DNA from: Vitrella brassicaformis
Taxonomy: Eukaryota; Sar; Vitrellaceae
NCBI GenBank assembly: GCA_001179505.1
Contig: CDMY01000113.1
Location: 1-35,703, forward strand
DNA: 35,703 nt
Direction of reading: 5' to 3'
The notes under the pieces are model-generated. The model searched no databases. It was given only the letters and a program-made list of their open reading frames with translations, and had not been told where the DNA came from. Below, in pieces: positions 1 through 10,992 of the stretch. Within the stretch, counting starts at the first letter, position 1. The number at the start of each line of letters is the position of its first letter. The position numbers and the translations under genes are program-made.

Positions 1-412
1 TGGGTGGTCTGCTGCTGGCTGGTGTGCTGTTGGTGGGTGGGGCTGAGCTTCTTGGCAGCGGCCTTGGCAGCTTTCTTCTGCAAAACGGTACCGCCCAGCA
101 CAGCGCAAAGTATCACGTGTTGGCGTGTCTAGCTAGATGTGCGCATGATGTTGGTACCTTCTGCAGGTGCTCAATGTACTCGTCTTGCCTCACGCAAAAC
201 TTCCGCCCCTCCTGAGTGCCGCGCATGGACTCCATCCACTGGGCGAACTCCTGCAGTGAGGAAACAAACAAATGAATGTCGTCGATGCCCCTGAGCCATT
301 GCGCAATGCTGCATGCGCCTCCCTGCCCTCCTCACCTCAGGGTGGTCCTGCTCGAACCGAAGGACCTTCTTGGTGAAGGCGCGGCGGTCATCGGCATACA
401 CATCGGGCAACT
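1..412 (-). repeat. Left arm of long inverted duplication
   Basis: The reverse complement of about 1-412 matches about 34455-34854 almost base for base, including exon, intron and linker sequence. Position 1 pairs with about 34854, so the left arm probably continues beyond the window. Further shorter matches are about 540-640 with 34310-34410 and about 960-1019 with 34220-34265. Confidence 0.75.
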
Positions 413-1019
413 CCTCCTGCACATAATAGCCCGGACTGGGCTGCGGCTTCGGTGCCTCCGTCTGTGGGGGGGAGGGGTGGGGGAAGGCGGTGGTATGGCT
501 GCGGCATGGTGATGGTGGGGCCACACATGGTGGGTGGGGTCCTGTGTGGCCTGCTGCTGCGTGTGCTTCTGCTGCTGGCGGGTGGTGCTGGCAGTGGCAT
601 CCTTGGCGGCCTTGGCGGCCTTCTGCAAAACGGCACAGCACAGCACAGCACAGCGTGTCAGGTGCTGGGTGTGTGGCTGGATGTGCGCCTGATGTTGGTA
701 CCCTCTCATGTCGCTGAAGGTTCTCGAGTTGCGTCACGCCAACGTCCCTCCCCTCCTGACTGCCGCGCAGCGAGCCCATCCACTGGGCGAACTCCTGCAG
801 TGAGAGAACAAAACGAATGAATGTCGTCGATGCCCCTGGTGCCATTGCGCAATGGTGCATGCGCCTCTCTGCCCTCCTCACCTCACGGTGGTCCTTTTTG
901 AACCGAAGGAAGTTCTCCGTGAACGCGAGGCGCTCGTCACTGTATATGTCCGGCACAGCAATTCCCCTATTCAAGAGTGTTTGCCTTATGGCGGCAGCGG
1001 CGGCTGTGCGTGTGGCCAT
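1..1019 (-). CDS. Modular orphan protein with tandem module, partial (runs off left edge)
   Basis: I do not recognise this family. The likely start is the ATG at 1019 (MATRTAAAAAIRQTLL), because the same start occurs in the inverted copy at 34220. Exons: 1019-882, 794-702, then a Lys/Ala linker exon near 637-540, one near 462-328, 264-~161, and one from about 90 to the edge. The protein carries two copies of a module of about 75 residues. Each has a VPD(I/V)Y-D-RLAFT/RAFT-FLRF-DH-E segment, an intron after the Glu, an EFAQWM-S-RG-QEGR segment, another intron, and a KAAKAA linker followed by Gln/Thr/His-rich sequence. Intron positions match between the two modules, so the module was duplicated with its introns. 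No enzyme or membrane motif is visible. The 3' end lies outside the window. Confidence 0.6.
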
Positions 1020-1187
1020 CGTCTTTGCTCTCTCTCCTTCTCTTTCTCCTTCTCCTCCACAATTGCGCCCTTCCATGAGCGCATGCAGGCCGGCGTGCCT
1101 TCCATGATGGGCATGCCGCTGCAGATGCGGCGGGTCGTCTCGCTGGACTGCTCGGTGCTCGGACAAGTAACCTTTGGGGCCTTCTTC

Positions 1188-3263
1188 CTACTGAGAGTCG
1201 ACCCCTTCAGCATCCGCGCGGAGGAATAGAAGAAATCGACGCCAAAATATAAAATGAAGGCAGCAATTGGTCGCCTAACACAGAGACACAGATACCCACA
1301 TACAGAAACAACATCAGTCACACACATCACATACAGGGTGGGAACATGAACACATGGATGTGTGCGTGCGTTGAGTGTCTCTGTTGTCCTCACCGAGAGG
1401 TAGTGGTCGATGTGGGCGTAGGCCTCTCCCGCTGCGATGCGGGCAGCCAACTCGTGGCTGTTGATGAGGCGGTGGCGGCTACGGCTGCGAATCGAGTCGA
1501 CATCGGCCCAGTAACCCCGCTCCAACGGCACTGTGGGCACCCAGTGGGGATGGAGTGGCCGTCGGCGAGCAGCTCCACACGCTCCTGGAATATCACGCCC
1601 CTCACACGCCCACCCATGGCCGTCAGTGTCTGCAGCCGCCCCGCCACCCCGTTGCCGCGCACCTGCAGGTGGACAGACAACGGCAAGACACATGACACAT
1701 ACGTGTATGTTGCCCAATACATCATGCGTGTGATGGTGTCTTCCTGCTCTCCCCGAGTCCCTTCTCCCTCCCTCACTTCAGCCAGGAACAGGGCGGATGA
1801 GTTTTCGGCGTGGCGGTTGATCCACGTGTGTATGTCGAGGTTGTTCAGGTTCTCGTAGTAGTCCACACTCAGGGGGCTCGCCTGGACCTTGCGGCCGTCG
1901 CCGTGCCTGTAGGCGGCATTGGGGAGCGCTGGGCGCCCGTCCTCCCGTGGTGGTAGCAGCGACTGCAGGTCGTACATGCCGCTTTTGGTGTCAAACCACG
2001 GCCGATACCTCTGGTGCGGGATGGAGCCCTGAGGGAGCTGCTCGAACCACCTCAGGGTACGCAGCGGTGCGCGTCGACTGCCGATGATAAGCCTGTTGCC
2101 GTCGAACACGTGGTCGGGGCGTGTGGGGTCGACGCGGCATGCAGTTGCAGCGCCTCGTACGTAGTCACTGAAACACACAGACACAAAAACAGACATACAC
2201 GAAGGCATACCAGCCATGTCGCGACTATCTGTCTGACTCTATGTCGCTCCTTACGGTCGGGGAGTTGGTGCATGCCCGCAGCAGCAGCAGCCGCAGGGCC
2301 GGCGCCCGGGGAGGGCGGCAGGAAGCCCAACCCCGCCAGGTTGTCCAAGTACACTGTACCGCCCGCTGCTGCCGGTGGCTGCTTGAGCACAATGCGGGCG
2401 TGTGTGGCGAAGGTCTGCCGGGGGCGAGGTGGGGCGGAGTGGCGAAGGACTATCTCGGCATCACGACTGATGGAACACAGAGGCAGCAAGCACGTGGTTT
2501 GTGTCTGTTGGCCTTGCTCGCCCCGTCCTGCTTGCCCTCGGTGAAGGGTGGGTGGTGTTCTCCTAGGTGGCACCGTCCTTGGGCAGCTCGTACTTGGCCG
2601 CTATGTAGGCCGCGACTGCGGCATCGATGGCCAGGTCATGCTCGTCCACCGCCCGCTTCTTCTGCTGCTCGCCACGCCGCCTGTTGATGGCCTCCTCCCT
2701 CTTCTCGTTGGCGGCCTTGAGGGCCATGCAGGCCTCGTACGCATCCTCGACCTCCTGGCGTTTCTGGATTCTGCGGCGGTAGGCCCCGCTGATCTCATGC
2801 AACTGCGAATTGTGATGCACATGAACATTGGAAGAGAGGCGGCACGAGAGGAATGCAAAGCGCGTGGTGCCTTCCTTCCTCCCCTACCTACCTCGGCCAA
2901 AAGGTCCTCCTCCTTCCTCTGACGCACCAAACATATACAATGCCCTTCTCAGTCTCGCCAAAACAAGATCGTGGTGTGTATACAAATGGACGTGTGCATC
3001 AGACACACCTGGTTCGGTCGTGGGGGTCTTCCCTTGTTCCATGAGCCCACGTCGTCCTGCAGCTAGGCCAAAATATGTTCTCGGTGGCCGCCGGAGCGGC
3101 CAAGTATGCGAAGGAAAAAAAGAGAAGAGAAGAGAAGAGGGGAGACATGAACAAATCTGTCTGAGAGCCTCTTTCACCTACGTACCTGCGGCGCCGCCGG
3201 GGATATCAGGCGGACAGTGGGAGGCCAGCGAAGGCAGAAAGAGGCAAGAGAGCATGTGTGGCG
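1188..3263 (-). CDS. Orphan protein with N-terminal coiled coil; one apparent frameshift
   Basis: Not recognised. Phase-consistent exons on the minus strand: 3263-3186, 3056-3009, 2918-2892, 2802-2594, 2466-2255, 2153-1777, 1662-1394 and 1274-1188. The true 5' end is uncertain; no convincing ATG exon was found upstream of 3263. The 2918-2594 exons encode a charged helix rich in Arg/Lys/Glu (RKEEDLLAE then LHEISGAYRRRIQKRQEVED), probably a coiled coil. Later exons encode a mixed, globular-looking region with Trp/Tyr/Pro. The exon at 2153 uses an acceptor 11 bases after a better-looking one at 2164; only the former keeps the frame. Exon 1662-1394 changes frame near 1545-1550: the first part reads well in one frame and the rest (GYWADVDSIRSRSRH) in the next, so one base appears to be missing. 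If that is an assembly error the protein is about 435 residues; otherwise it is truncated. Confidence 0.5.
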
Positions 3264-4382
3264 CTGCAGATGCGTTCAGCTGCACGAACTTCGCTCAACC
3301 GTTTCCTTCCCAGGCCGTGAATCTGCCCATCTCATCCTCCTAGATAGACCCGACAGACAGACGAACAGTGATAGAGGCGGACAGAAAGGGAGAGCAGCTT
3401 CTGATGTTTCCCGCCCCCCTGCCCCCAACTGAAAGGCGAGCTCAACTTTTTTTCCTCCCCTGTGTGTGCTCGAATCGGTCAGGATACATTTGGCAGTGGC
3501 CTGGACGACCTTCAGCGGCGCATCCGTGATGTCCGTTTTGCCACTACACAGGTCAGTAGTAGACAGACAGATTCTCTCGAGCCGTCAGAGTGATTTGGTG
3601 TCGTTCATGCGTCCGTCAGATTTCCTGTGACGCTGCCTCACAAGCTCTTTCGCTCACAATTGCCGCACACGTGCATCGCCGAGCAGAATGCAGCCATCAA
3701 GCTGTGATTAGCACTCTGCCTGGCTGTTTGTGTGCTCAATGTAGACGCCCCGGCTGGCCAACAAGTGGGACAAAGTGTTCACCTCTCTTCGGCTGCTGAT
3801 GAGTTGCGAGCCATTGAGGATGGTGTTGTGATACCCAAGCATCCACCTGATGTGATCCCCAAGCATGAGGGTATCACGTCCACCTTCCGCATGCAGCACG
3901 TCGGGATGGTGATGGGGCTTGTTCTGTGTTCGTGAGCGGCTTCCGACGTGACGAGACGACGGTGGCCTACCTGGAGCTGAGAGGGGGCGACATTCGCCAT
4001 ACACAACCGAGCGACCGACTGATGCCCTATACTACGAGCCTCTCGTGTAAGGCCCATGTGGCTCCCTGTGCTGCGGCTATTCGACGTCGAGGATGACGTG
4101 ATCGAGTGCTGCTGGCTGGCCTGGCGGCGGAACCGTCTGTCGCTCGTGCCGTCGATCGAGTGGTTTGGCGGCGATGTGATGTGGTGTTGTTGCGTGCAGT
4201 GCATGTACTGGGCGTTCGTGAGTGACTGAAAGGCTTTCTGTGACTCGTCAGCCATCGTCTCTGAACCCCTCAAGCTCATCCATCGCCAAACACATCGCTG
4301 TCGATGGACGTGAGCAGATTCTGTCCGTGCTCGTGTCCATTCACATTGATCAGTATACACAATTGAGCACCGAATCAATCCA
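3264..4382. other. Stretch with scraps of coding potential, no coherent gene
   Basis: The plus strand has short plausible pieces in different frames. One is an exon-like segment 3481-3551 flanked by a good acceptor and donor (begins DTFGSGLDDLQRRIRDVR). Others are around 3736-3810, 3785-3935, 3931-4040 (contains FRRDETTVAYLELRGG) and 4052-4230 (begins MWLPVLRLFDVEDDVIE). They cannot be joined into one frame with canonical splice sites. A 200-codon minus-strand frame covers 3779-4378 but has a low-complexity Ser/Thr/His composition and no family signature. This may be a decayed gene or a poorly expressed orphan. 3448-3460 carries a T-run typical of promoter or intron sequence. Confidence 0.25.
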
Positions 4383-7300
4383 CTAGCTCATCATGAACTT
4401 GTTCTTCCCTCTCTTGGCACCATCCTTCCCTCCCTGTCCCTTCTTCCTCAACCTGTCCATGAGCTCTCTCTTCTGCCGGTCCGATGCACCGCCTCTCTGA
4501 GGTGTCGTTGGCCAGTCGTCACCCCTGGCATCGCTGTCACTGTCGCCCTCGTCTTCATGGCCAGCAGCTTTTGTCGCCTCGAGCATTTTCTGCTCCTTCT
4601 TGCGCTTCTTTAGGGCGCGTTTGGATGTGCCCTCAATGAACGACAGCACTGACGTGAGCGACGCGTCCTGTGCAGACACACAGCAATAGGAGGGCCTGGC
4701 TACTGATGCAGATTTAGTTTGTGTGCTGGCTGCCTGACCTTGTCCTTGGCTTGCTCGGGTTCTTCAGCTGGCTGCACAGCGCAGCCCTCATCGTCTCTTG
4801 ACTTGTTCCTACGCTTTCGGGATTTGCGTTCCGCTGAGGCATAGCATGACAGGCGGAAAAGCGACAGAAAAGTGTGATTGCCATCACCAAGTGTGTCGTC
4901 ATTGCTTACCGTGGCTGAAGAGCTTGTCCAGCGCCCGTGACTCCCTGTGCAGCCACAGACGACACGCAGACAGACAGCGGCGGATACATCATCGATTTGC
5001 ATGTTGGCTGCATATTCTTTTCTCTCACTCTGTGGGCTCTTGTTCAGACGGTGCTGAGATATCTTGGCTCATCTGCTGCCGGCCCTTGTCTTTGCCCTTC
5101 CGCCTGTCCTTGGCCCTCTTGTCCTTCCCGCCGCCAGCACCACCGACGCTGGCAGTGCTGATAGCCTCTGTGGTGCCCTCGTCTTCGTCCTTAATGGGTG
5201 CCGCCTCGAGCAGCAGAGACGCAACAGGGTCCTGAACACAAGAATGCGCATCGATCGATCATGTATGCGAGGGCGTCTGGTCGCAAGTACCTGCTTGAGC
5301 TGTGCGACCTCTTCGTCTTCGTCGACATTGCCAGCGGCGCTTCGAGATGTGTTGCGCCGTTCCTCGTCCTCGCGAGCAGCAAGGATGTCTTGGAAGAGGG
5401 CCTGACCATACATGGAGGTAGACAGAGAATATGCAGTTGCTGGTTGTTGTGGTGGCTGTGCCGTTTGTCACTCGTGTACCCTTGCTTTGCTCTTCTTCTC
5501 CTGTCGCGCCTCCCTGCGTGCAGGCAGTGCATCACGCAGACAGACAGATGGATTCATCACTGCGAGGGAGGGGTCTCTGGGGTTCGCTTCTCATTTACCA
5601 TTCTTCCTTGCTCTTTTTGTAGCGGGGCAACTCGCAACGCCGATACACGGCGTAGTTGGCCGCCTGACGACATATACAAACACGTGGATGCGGCTGCAGC
5701 GTTTGTGTGTGTGGACCGCACGCAAACTGACCTTGAGCTCCTCTTCTATTTCCAGCAGCTCACCAACCAGCGCCGTCTTTGCCTCAGGCTGAACACACGC
5801 ACATGGACACAGCGCAGGTGTGTGTTTGTGGTGGCCAGCCACTGCATACCGATGCTGCCCTGTACAGGGCCGTCACGGCAAAGCTCCCGTTCGGATGAAG
5901 AGCCATTTCACGATAGTGACCTGACCCAGCCACAAACACACACACACACACACACACTCTTAGACACATACATACAGGTGGGTAGATGGACATCATTCAT
6001 ACCGGTGAATGTACGGACGAGTTTGTTGAGCAGACTCGATGACAGGGGCGTGGAAGGGTCCTGAAGAGGAGATAGACAGGCAAGCACACAGGTGTGCCAC
6101 CACACTGCCCCCGCCCCGGCAGCGCTAGGCCCACCCCACCGTGATGGCTTCGATCACCCGACACCCCTGCGCATGCTTGGCCAGAGCCAGCAGCGGAAAC
6201 GCCGACTGCTGCGAGTGCGAGGGCCCCTGCCCGCCACTGGCGGCCGCCTGTTCACTCTTCCCGGGCCCTGCTGTAGCCAAGAAGCTCCTGAAGCCGGCTG
6301 TGAGTGGGTGTATGGTGGTGGCGGGGAAGTGCAGCAGGCAGATGGCGAGGGAACATCCCACAGCCTCGAAGCGCAGTCGGGTGGGTGCTGCCGGCTGCTG
6401 TTCCTGTTGCTGCTGCTGCTGCTGCTGAGAGGCCACGTCCGATGCTGAGTGTGGTGTGAGTGTGAGGAGGGACTGCCACGCTGCCGGGGCGGCAGACGGG
6501 GCCGACAGGTTGAGGGCGTCAAAGATGCCCTGACAGAGAGAGAGAAAGGCACGCCTGCGAATAGCCAGTGGCGCGGAGACTGTTCAGTTCTGACCTTAGC
6601 GCATGTCTTGAATCCAGCGTGCAGTCTTCTGCACGCCTCAGCGCATCGCCACATGACGCCTGTCTTGCCACTCGCAAGGGCAACACCGAAGTCAATCTCT
6701 ACAGGTATACCACACCCAAAGCCACAAATGCACGCCAGCCATCTTCGTAAATGCACGCCAGCCATCTTCGTATCAGTGAGTGGATTTGTTTATGGGGCCC
6801 GTACCTTGCAGCAGGAGACCAAATAGCGACTCTGACAGCTGCGAACAGCCCAGCAGCTTCTGGATGACGAAGTTGCCGAGACCATCTACAGACACACACG
6901 GACACCCGCAATCTGTGCGCTGAGCGCTGCGTTTGTGTGTCTGACCCTGCGCCAGTGCATTGATCCGCCCCCTGAAGTAGTGGGTGAAGATAAAAGAAAA
7001 CTGAGCCTGAGACCGAGAGGGAGAGAAGGTCGGCCGGCCGTGAGAGGATGGATGATGCGTACTGATGATGCTGTCTCGAGGACGGTCTCCATGACGGCAC
7101 TGCCGACGGGTGACCGAATCAACTCGTCTGAGAAAAGATAAGGGCAAAGGAAGCATCAACGTCCTTTCGCTCTCTGTGGCGGTGTGTGTCTCTGATCGCC
7201 TTGCAGCCCTACCTGCAATATCCCACAGCAGCTGCGGCCCTTCAGCTCCACCTTCCGTCTTGACGGCAGCCTTCTTGCCTTCCTTCTGTACCCATTGAAC

Positions 7301-8684
7301 ACACAGCCGTGTGTCAACCCACATGTGGCTGGGATCCTTCTCACCAGATGCTGCTTAGTCGCGGGAAGGGCCAGCATTGTGTCCGCCACGGCAGCGACGT
7401 CTTGGTCTCTCTGCTGGTCCCTCTGCACCCGCATGACCAGAATCAGGACGGGCGCGCAGTAGGGGTCGAGACACACGTCATACACGTCCTCCCTCAGGGC
7501 GTCCAGCAGGCAGCTCTCCAGGTGTTTGGCGAACAGGGGGAAGTACTCCGGGAGATGGGATGTCCGCGAGAGAGCCGAGAGATCCTCCATGTCCTTCCTC
7601 TTGCCGGCCTTGGTCGTGCCTGCATCAGGGAGGGAACAAGGATTCTGTGTGGGTCGCATGGTGTCGGCGGGTGGCTGGCTCACCTGTGTTTGCATCGTCG
7701 GTCTTTCGTTGGTATCCGTTGAGCGCGAGTGTGAGCGATCGGACCACGTGTGTGGCGCATGGGTCGCACATGAGGGACACCCACTGCCGAGTCGTGGTCA
7801 GCCCTCCACTGCCCTCATCCACATTGCCCAGCCGCAGCTCCTCCGTGTCCTCACCCCTGCACCACACAACCAGCACACACACAGACGCACATCTACTCTT
7901 GCGTCTGATGGAAGGGTGCGCTGTCTTCTCACCCGAGGCCCTTGACGAACACATACAGCGCATTCTCCAGCCTGACCCTCTCCCTCTCAAGCGCCAGCCG
8001 TACTCCTTCACTGAGATTGCCGCCCTCGCTCTCCCCCATTTGCTCGTAAAGATGCGGCACCGCACCAATCAGCGTCTGCAGCACGTGCGAGGCGTAGGCA
8101 TTGCTGGCGATGGATGACGCATTGGCCGCGAAACGGTCGAAGAGGGCAGCCACCGACCCCTGGTTGGACGCCTCTTCCTGCCGCTCGTCGTCTTCGCCCT
8201 GTGGTTGCATCTCTTGGTCCTCCGTTTGGTTGGCGGGGAGGGCGATGAGTGTCCGGATGACCTTTTCGAGGATCTTGCTGCACCGCTGATCCATCGCCGC
8301 TTGCCAATCCTGAAGGAGAGAGGGGAGATTCACACCACCACCGTACGGACAAAATGAGTGATCAGGTTTAAGGCCCTCCTCCCATGTGCTGACCTTTTCC
8401 ACGACTTCCGATAGCACTTGTGTGAGGAACACTCGCCGCTCGGCGTCGTTGGGGAAGTCATCTTCATCAATCACCTTCTGCAGGTTCCTGAAATACTCCA
8501 CCACCTGCGCCTGGTGCTCCTGGTAGCGACTTGCATCTCGCCTCTTCTTGTGTTGGCCATGCCTCCGTCCGCCTCCCCTGTCGCCTCTTGTGCCCTCCCT
8601 CGCCACTCCTCTGCCCCTTCCCCTTCCCCGTCCTCGTGACCCACGACCGCCTCTGCCGCGCTCTCTGATGCCGCCTCTGACCAT
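4383..8684 (-). CDS. NOP9: NOP9-type pumilio-repeat nucleolar protein
   Basis: Predicted 958 residues from 20 exons whose phases all agree: 8684-8394, 8309-7933, 7856-7684, 7619-7345, 7285-7213, 7127-7063, 7000-6946, 6885-6805, 6698-6595, 6529-6140, 6060-6003, 5920-5850, 5788-5732, 5663-5599, 5513-5480, 5401-5291, 5231-5050, 4944-4910, 4833-4739, 4667-4383. NOP9 proteins bind pre-rRNA through degenerate pumilio repeats during small-subunit maturation in the nucleolus. Seen here: an RG-rich N-terminus (residues ~4-45), then helical repeats with pumilio signatures (SNAYASHVLQTLI ~167; GSAVMETVLETA ~405; GLGNFVIQKLL ~438; HPNGSFAVTAL ~655), a poly-Gln run (~532-540), and the family-like tail NYAVYRRCELPRYKKSKEEW (~692-711). 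A Lys/Glu/Asp-rich extension of about 240 residues follows, making it longer than the ~630-670 residues usual in animals and yeast. The start is the first ATG before the RG block. The family is clear; splicing of the smallest exons is inferred. Confidence 0.85.
5937..5958. repeat. CA microsatellite in a NOP9 intron
   Basis: A CA run within the intron between the exons ending 6003 and starting 5920. Similar GT/CA runs occur in other introns here: 18849-18868, 20141-20162, 21463-21480, 28349-28361. Confidence 0.8.
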
Positions 8685-8935
8685 GAATGAGATCGGAATC
8701 AGACAAAGCGAGCAGGCTGCATGAGGTTGATAGATCCTTCGCGCTTTTGACTTTTCTTTCTGTTGCAGCTAAGCTCGCATACGGTGGATCGCCGCCGGGA
8801 TAACGTCCGTGGAAGGAGGTGTTTGCGGCGTGATTGTGGCCGCATGCGATGGCATCTGTCGACGAAAACACGAAAATCGCCGAAGAAACAACAACAGGCT
8901 CTCTTGAGTGATGCCTGAGGAGGCGGCCTTTTACC
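8685..8935. promoter_or_regulatory. Intergenic space between divergent starts
   Basis: 251 bases separate the start codons of the NOP9-type gene (leftward) and the orphan at 8936 (rightward). With so little room the two promoters must overlap or be shared. No TATA-like element or other recognisable motif stands out. Confidence 0.4.
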
Positions 8936-10763
8936 ATGAGCCTCGCTACCTCTGCCCTGCTTCTATTTGGTGCTTTCGGGAAATGTGTGTGCTCATCACA
9001 TCGGCCGATCTATGTGGCCCTGGACAAGCAAGATCCTGCTGCTGCTCATGAGGTGCTGCTGGAAACCATCAAGTGAGAAAGATATCCACAGAGAGAGGCC
9101 GGCAGTGCATGCAGCACCTTCGGATGGCCTATCTTCGTCTTCAGGCTGTTTGGTCGCCTTGCTGAACACACCACACCTGACTCCAAACGGAGAGGCTTCG
9201 GCAGCCGGATAGGGCGACAAGTGAGCTGTCCAAGGTCTTTTACTGGACTCCTGCACATTGTATTGTGCGTATGTGTCTGTCTGTCAGATGCGGTCACTGA
9301 TCCAACAGGAAAATGGCGACGACCAAGGCGGAGAGGAGCCCTACGCAACGGGCATTCAGTGGGAGAGCAGGGAACTCATCACACGAAGGACGATCAAGTG
9401 GATGGTGCGCACCTACACGCGCACACAAATGCAGGCGAACGCAGCCCCCTCTTTCCCTGATTGATGGTGTGGTGTCGATCGCATCAATCAGGGAAACATG
9501 GACATAGAATTCTGGCGGCGGCACGACGCGAGGTGGGAGCAGCTCTTCGACAAGTCCCCAACACTCACCAGACACGAACTCGCCGTCAGTGTCAGCAAGT
9601 GGGCTCAGGCGATATTTTATGGATGGACGTATATGGCCACCCATCCGCGTGTTCTCTGTGTGCACACGCCCAGGTTGCCATTTCGGTGGCCTCTGCGTGG
9701 GAATGGAGAGATGGTCGGCCCAACTCTTTATGGCCACATCGCTGGCTCCTCTGCCCTCTGGCTACGAAGGGGGTCAGCTCGAAACACATAACGCACCTCA
9801 GCCACGCATGTAATCGACCGTCTTCTTTTTGTTGATGCAGGTCTGCCCATCTAGACGAGCTGAGGAGAGGCGTGAATCGTGCCGTCGGTGCCGATCCCGT
9901 CAGAGACTATGCCCTCGAGGCACGTACGTACGTGACCACCCACCGACACCTGACATAGAAGACCTGCCTGTGTTCCTTTCCCCTCTCGCGCAGTCTTTTC
10001 CGCCATTTCGTGTGAGGATACGTCCCCTCAGCTCACGCGAGGCAACCGCATCATCAGCAAGGGCATTTTTCGCCGCGTCATGAAGAAATGGGCAGAGTCA
10101 TCCTCTCCCCAATCGATCACGTCCCCGTCGCAATCCGAAGACGAGGCGGCCTCATGTGTGGATTTCGACACGTTCTGCTCCCACCTCATGCGGCACATGC
10201 CGTCATATAGCCAACAGCGGCAACCTCCACAGAGCTCCGCTTCATCCGACGACACGTCACAAACACGCCAGGATGCGGGCCGACCTGAAGGGGAGGGCCA
10301 GCAAGAAAAGGCGGACAACAGCTCGGCCCCTTCATCTTTCTTCAGCGCCCCGAATGACCCTAGGAGGAATGCGTCATCGGTGCCCAAGGAGGAGCTGACG
10401 CCCATGGCTAGGCCGCACAGGTGAGGATGGCCTTCGTACGTGTGACGCAAATGCCGTCGAATGGCAATCCGTGCATGCCGTCTCATGCCTGCCTGCAGTC
10501 GGGCAGGTTTGTGGGGTCGATGGTTCCGCAGACGTGAGAGAGAGGGACAGGGTCAAGCAGCGAGGCAGCCGCCATCGTCCCTGGAGAGGCTGATGCAGGT
10601 CCTTGCTGTCAAGCGGATCGACCAACAACCACGGCGGATGCACCACGTGCCTGTCGTTCCTCGGTGGAAGACGTGCCAGCCTGCATCGGTCTCTGTGGCG
10701 TCGAAAGGGATGATTGTGAGGCCTGCTGCTGTCAGTTTCTTGCGTATGAGACAGAAGAGATAA
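8936..10763 (+). CDS. Orphan protein with hydrophobic N-terminus, 403 residues
   Basis: Not recognised. Seven exons join with matching phases: 8936-9072, 9145-9220, 9288-9404, 9492-9598, 9841-9923, 9994-10420, 10499-10763. The first residues (MSLATSALLLFGAFGKCVCS) form a short hydrophobic stretch that could be a signal peptide or weak membrane anchor. The middle (residues ~45-205) is charged and helical-looking with Trp-rich patches (IQWESRELITRRTIKWM; MDIEFWRRHDARWEQ). From about 225 the chain is Ser/Gln/Pro-rich and probably disordered, ending in a basic tail with many Arg. An ATG at 8911 opens another frame that closes after 46 codons, so 8936 is preferred. It is divergent from the NOP9-type gene and convergent with the methyltransferase gene. 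Confidence 0.6.
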
Positions 10764-10992
10764 GGCGGTGGGACGGGGCATTCATTTGTAGGTGTTGTGA
10801 TCTAGCTATGGAGGTGGATGATTGTAGGGACGGCGAGAGCATTTATGTATGAATTCATGGACCGTGAGTCAGTCGGGTGGACGACTGTGGTGACAGCCAA
10901 GGCAACACATACTAAACCCCATGTGTGTCATCTGTCATATGCACACTGTACAAGTACCTACCGACGGACACCCCGACCTCTCATACACATAG

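Noticed and set aside
171-1166. 331-codon minus-strand frame as one uninterrupted protein
   Set aside because: It reads through introns; the module repeats and the right-hand copy show splice sites that divide it into shorter exons starting at 1019.
3779-4378. 200-codon minus-strand frame starting near 4378
   Set aside because: Low-complexity Ser/Thr/His/Arg content, no splice context and no domain; kept only as part of an unresolved stretch.
4383-6064. Separate gene downstream of the pumilio gene
   Set aside because: At first the Lys-rich exons looked independent, but phases join exactly through 6060-6003, 5920-5850 and 5788-5732, and the pumilio repeats continue to about 5850.
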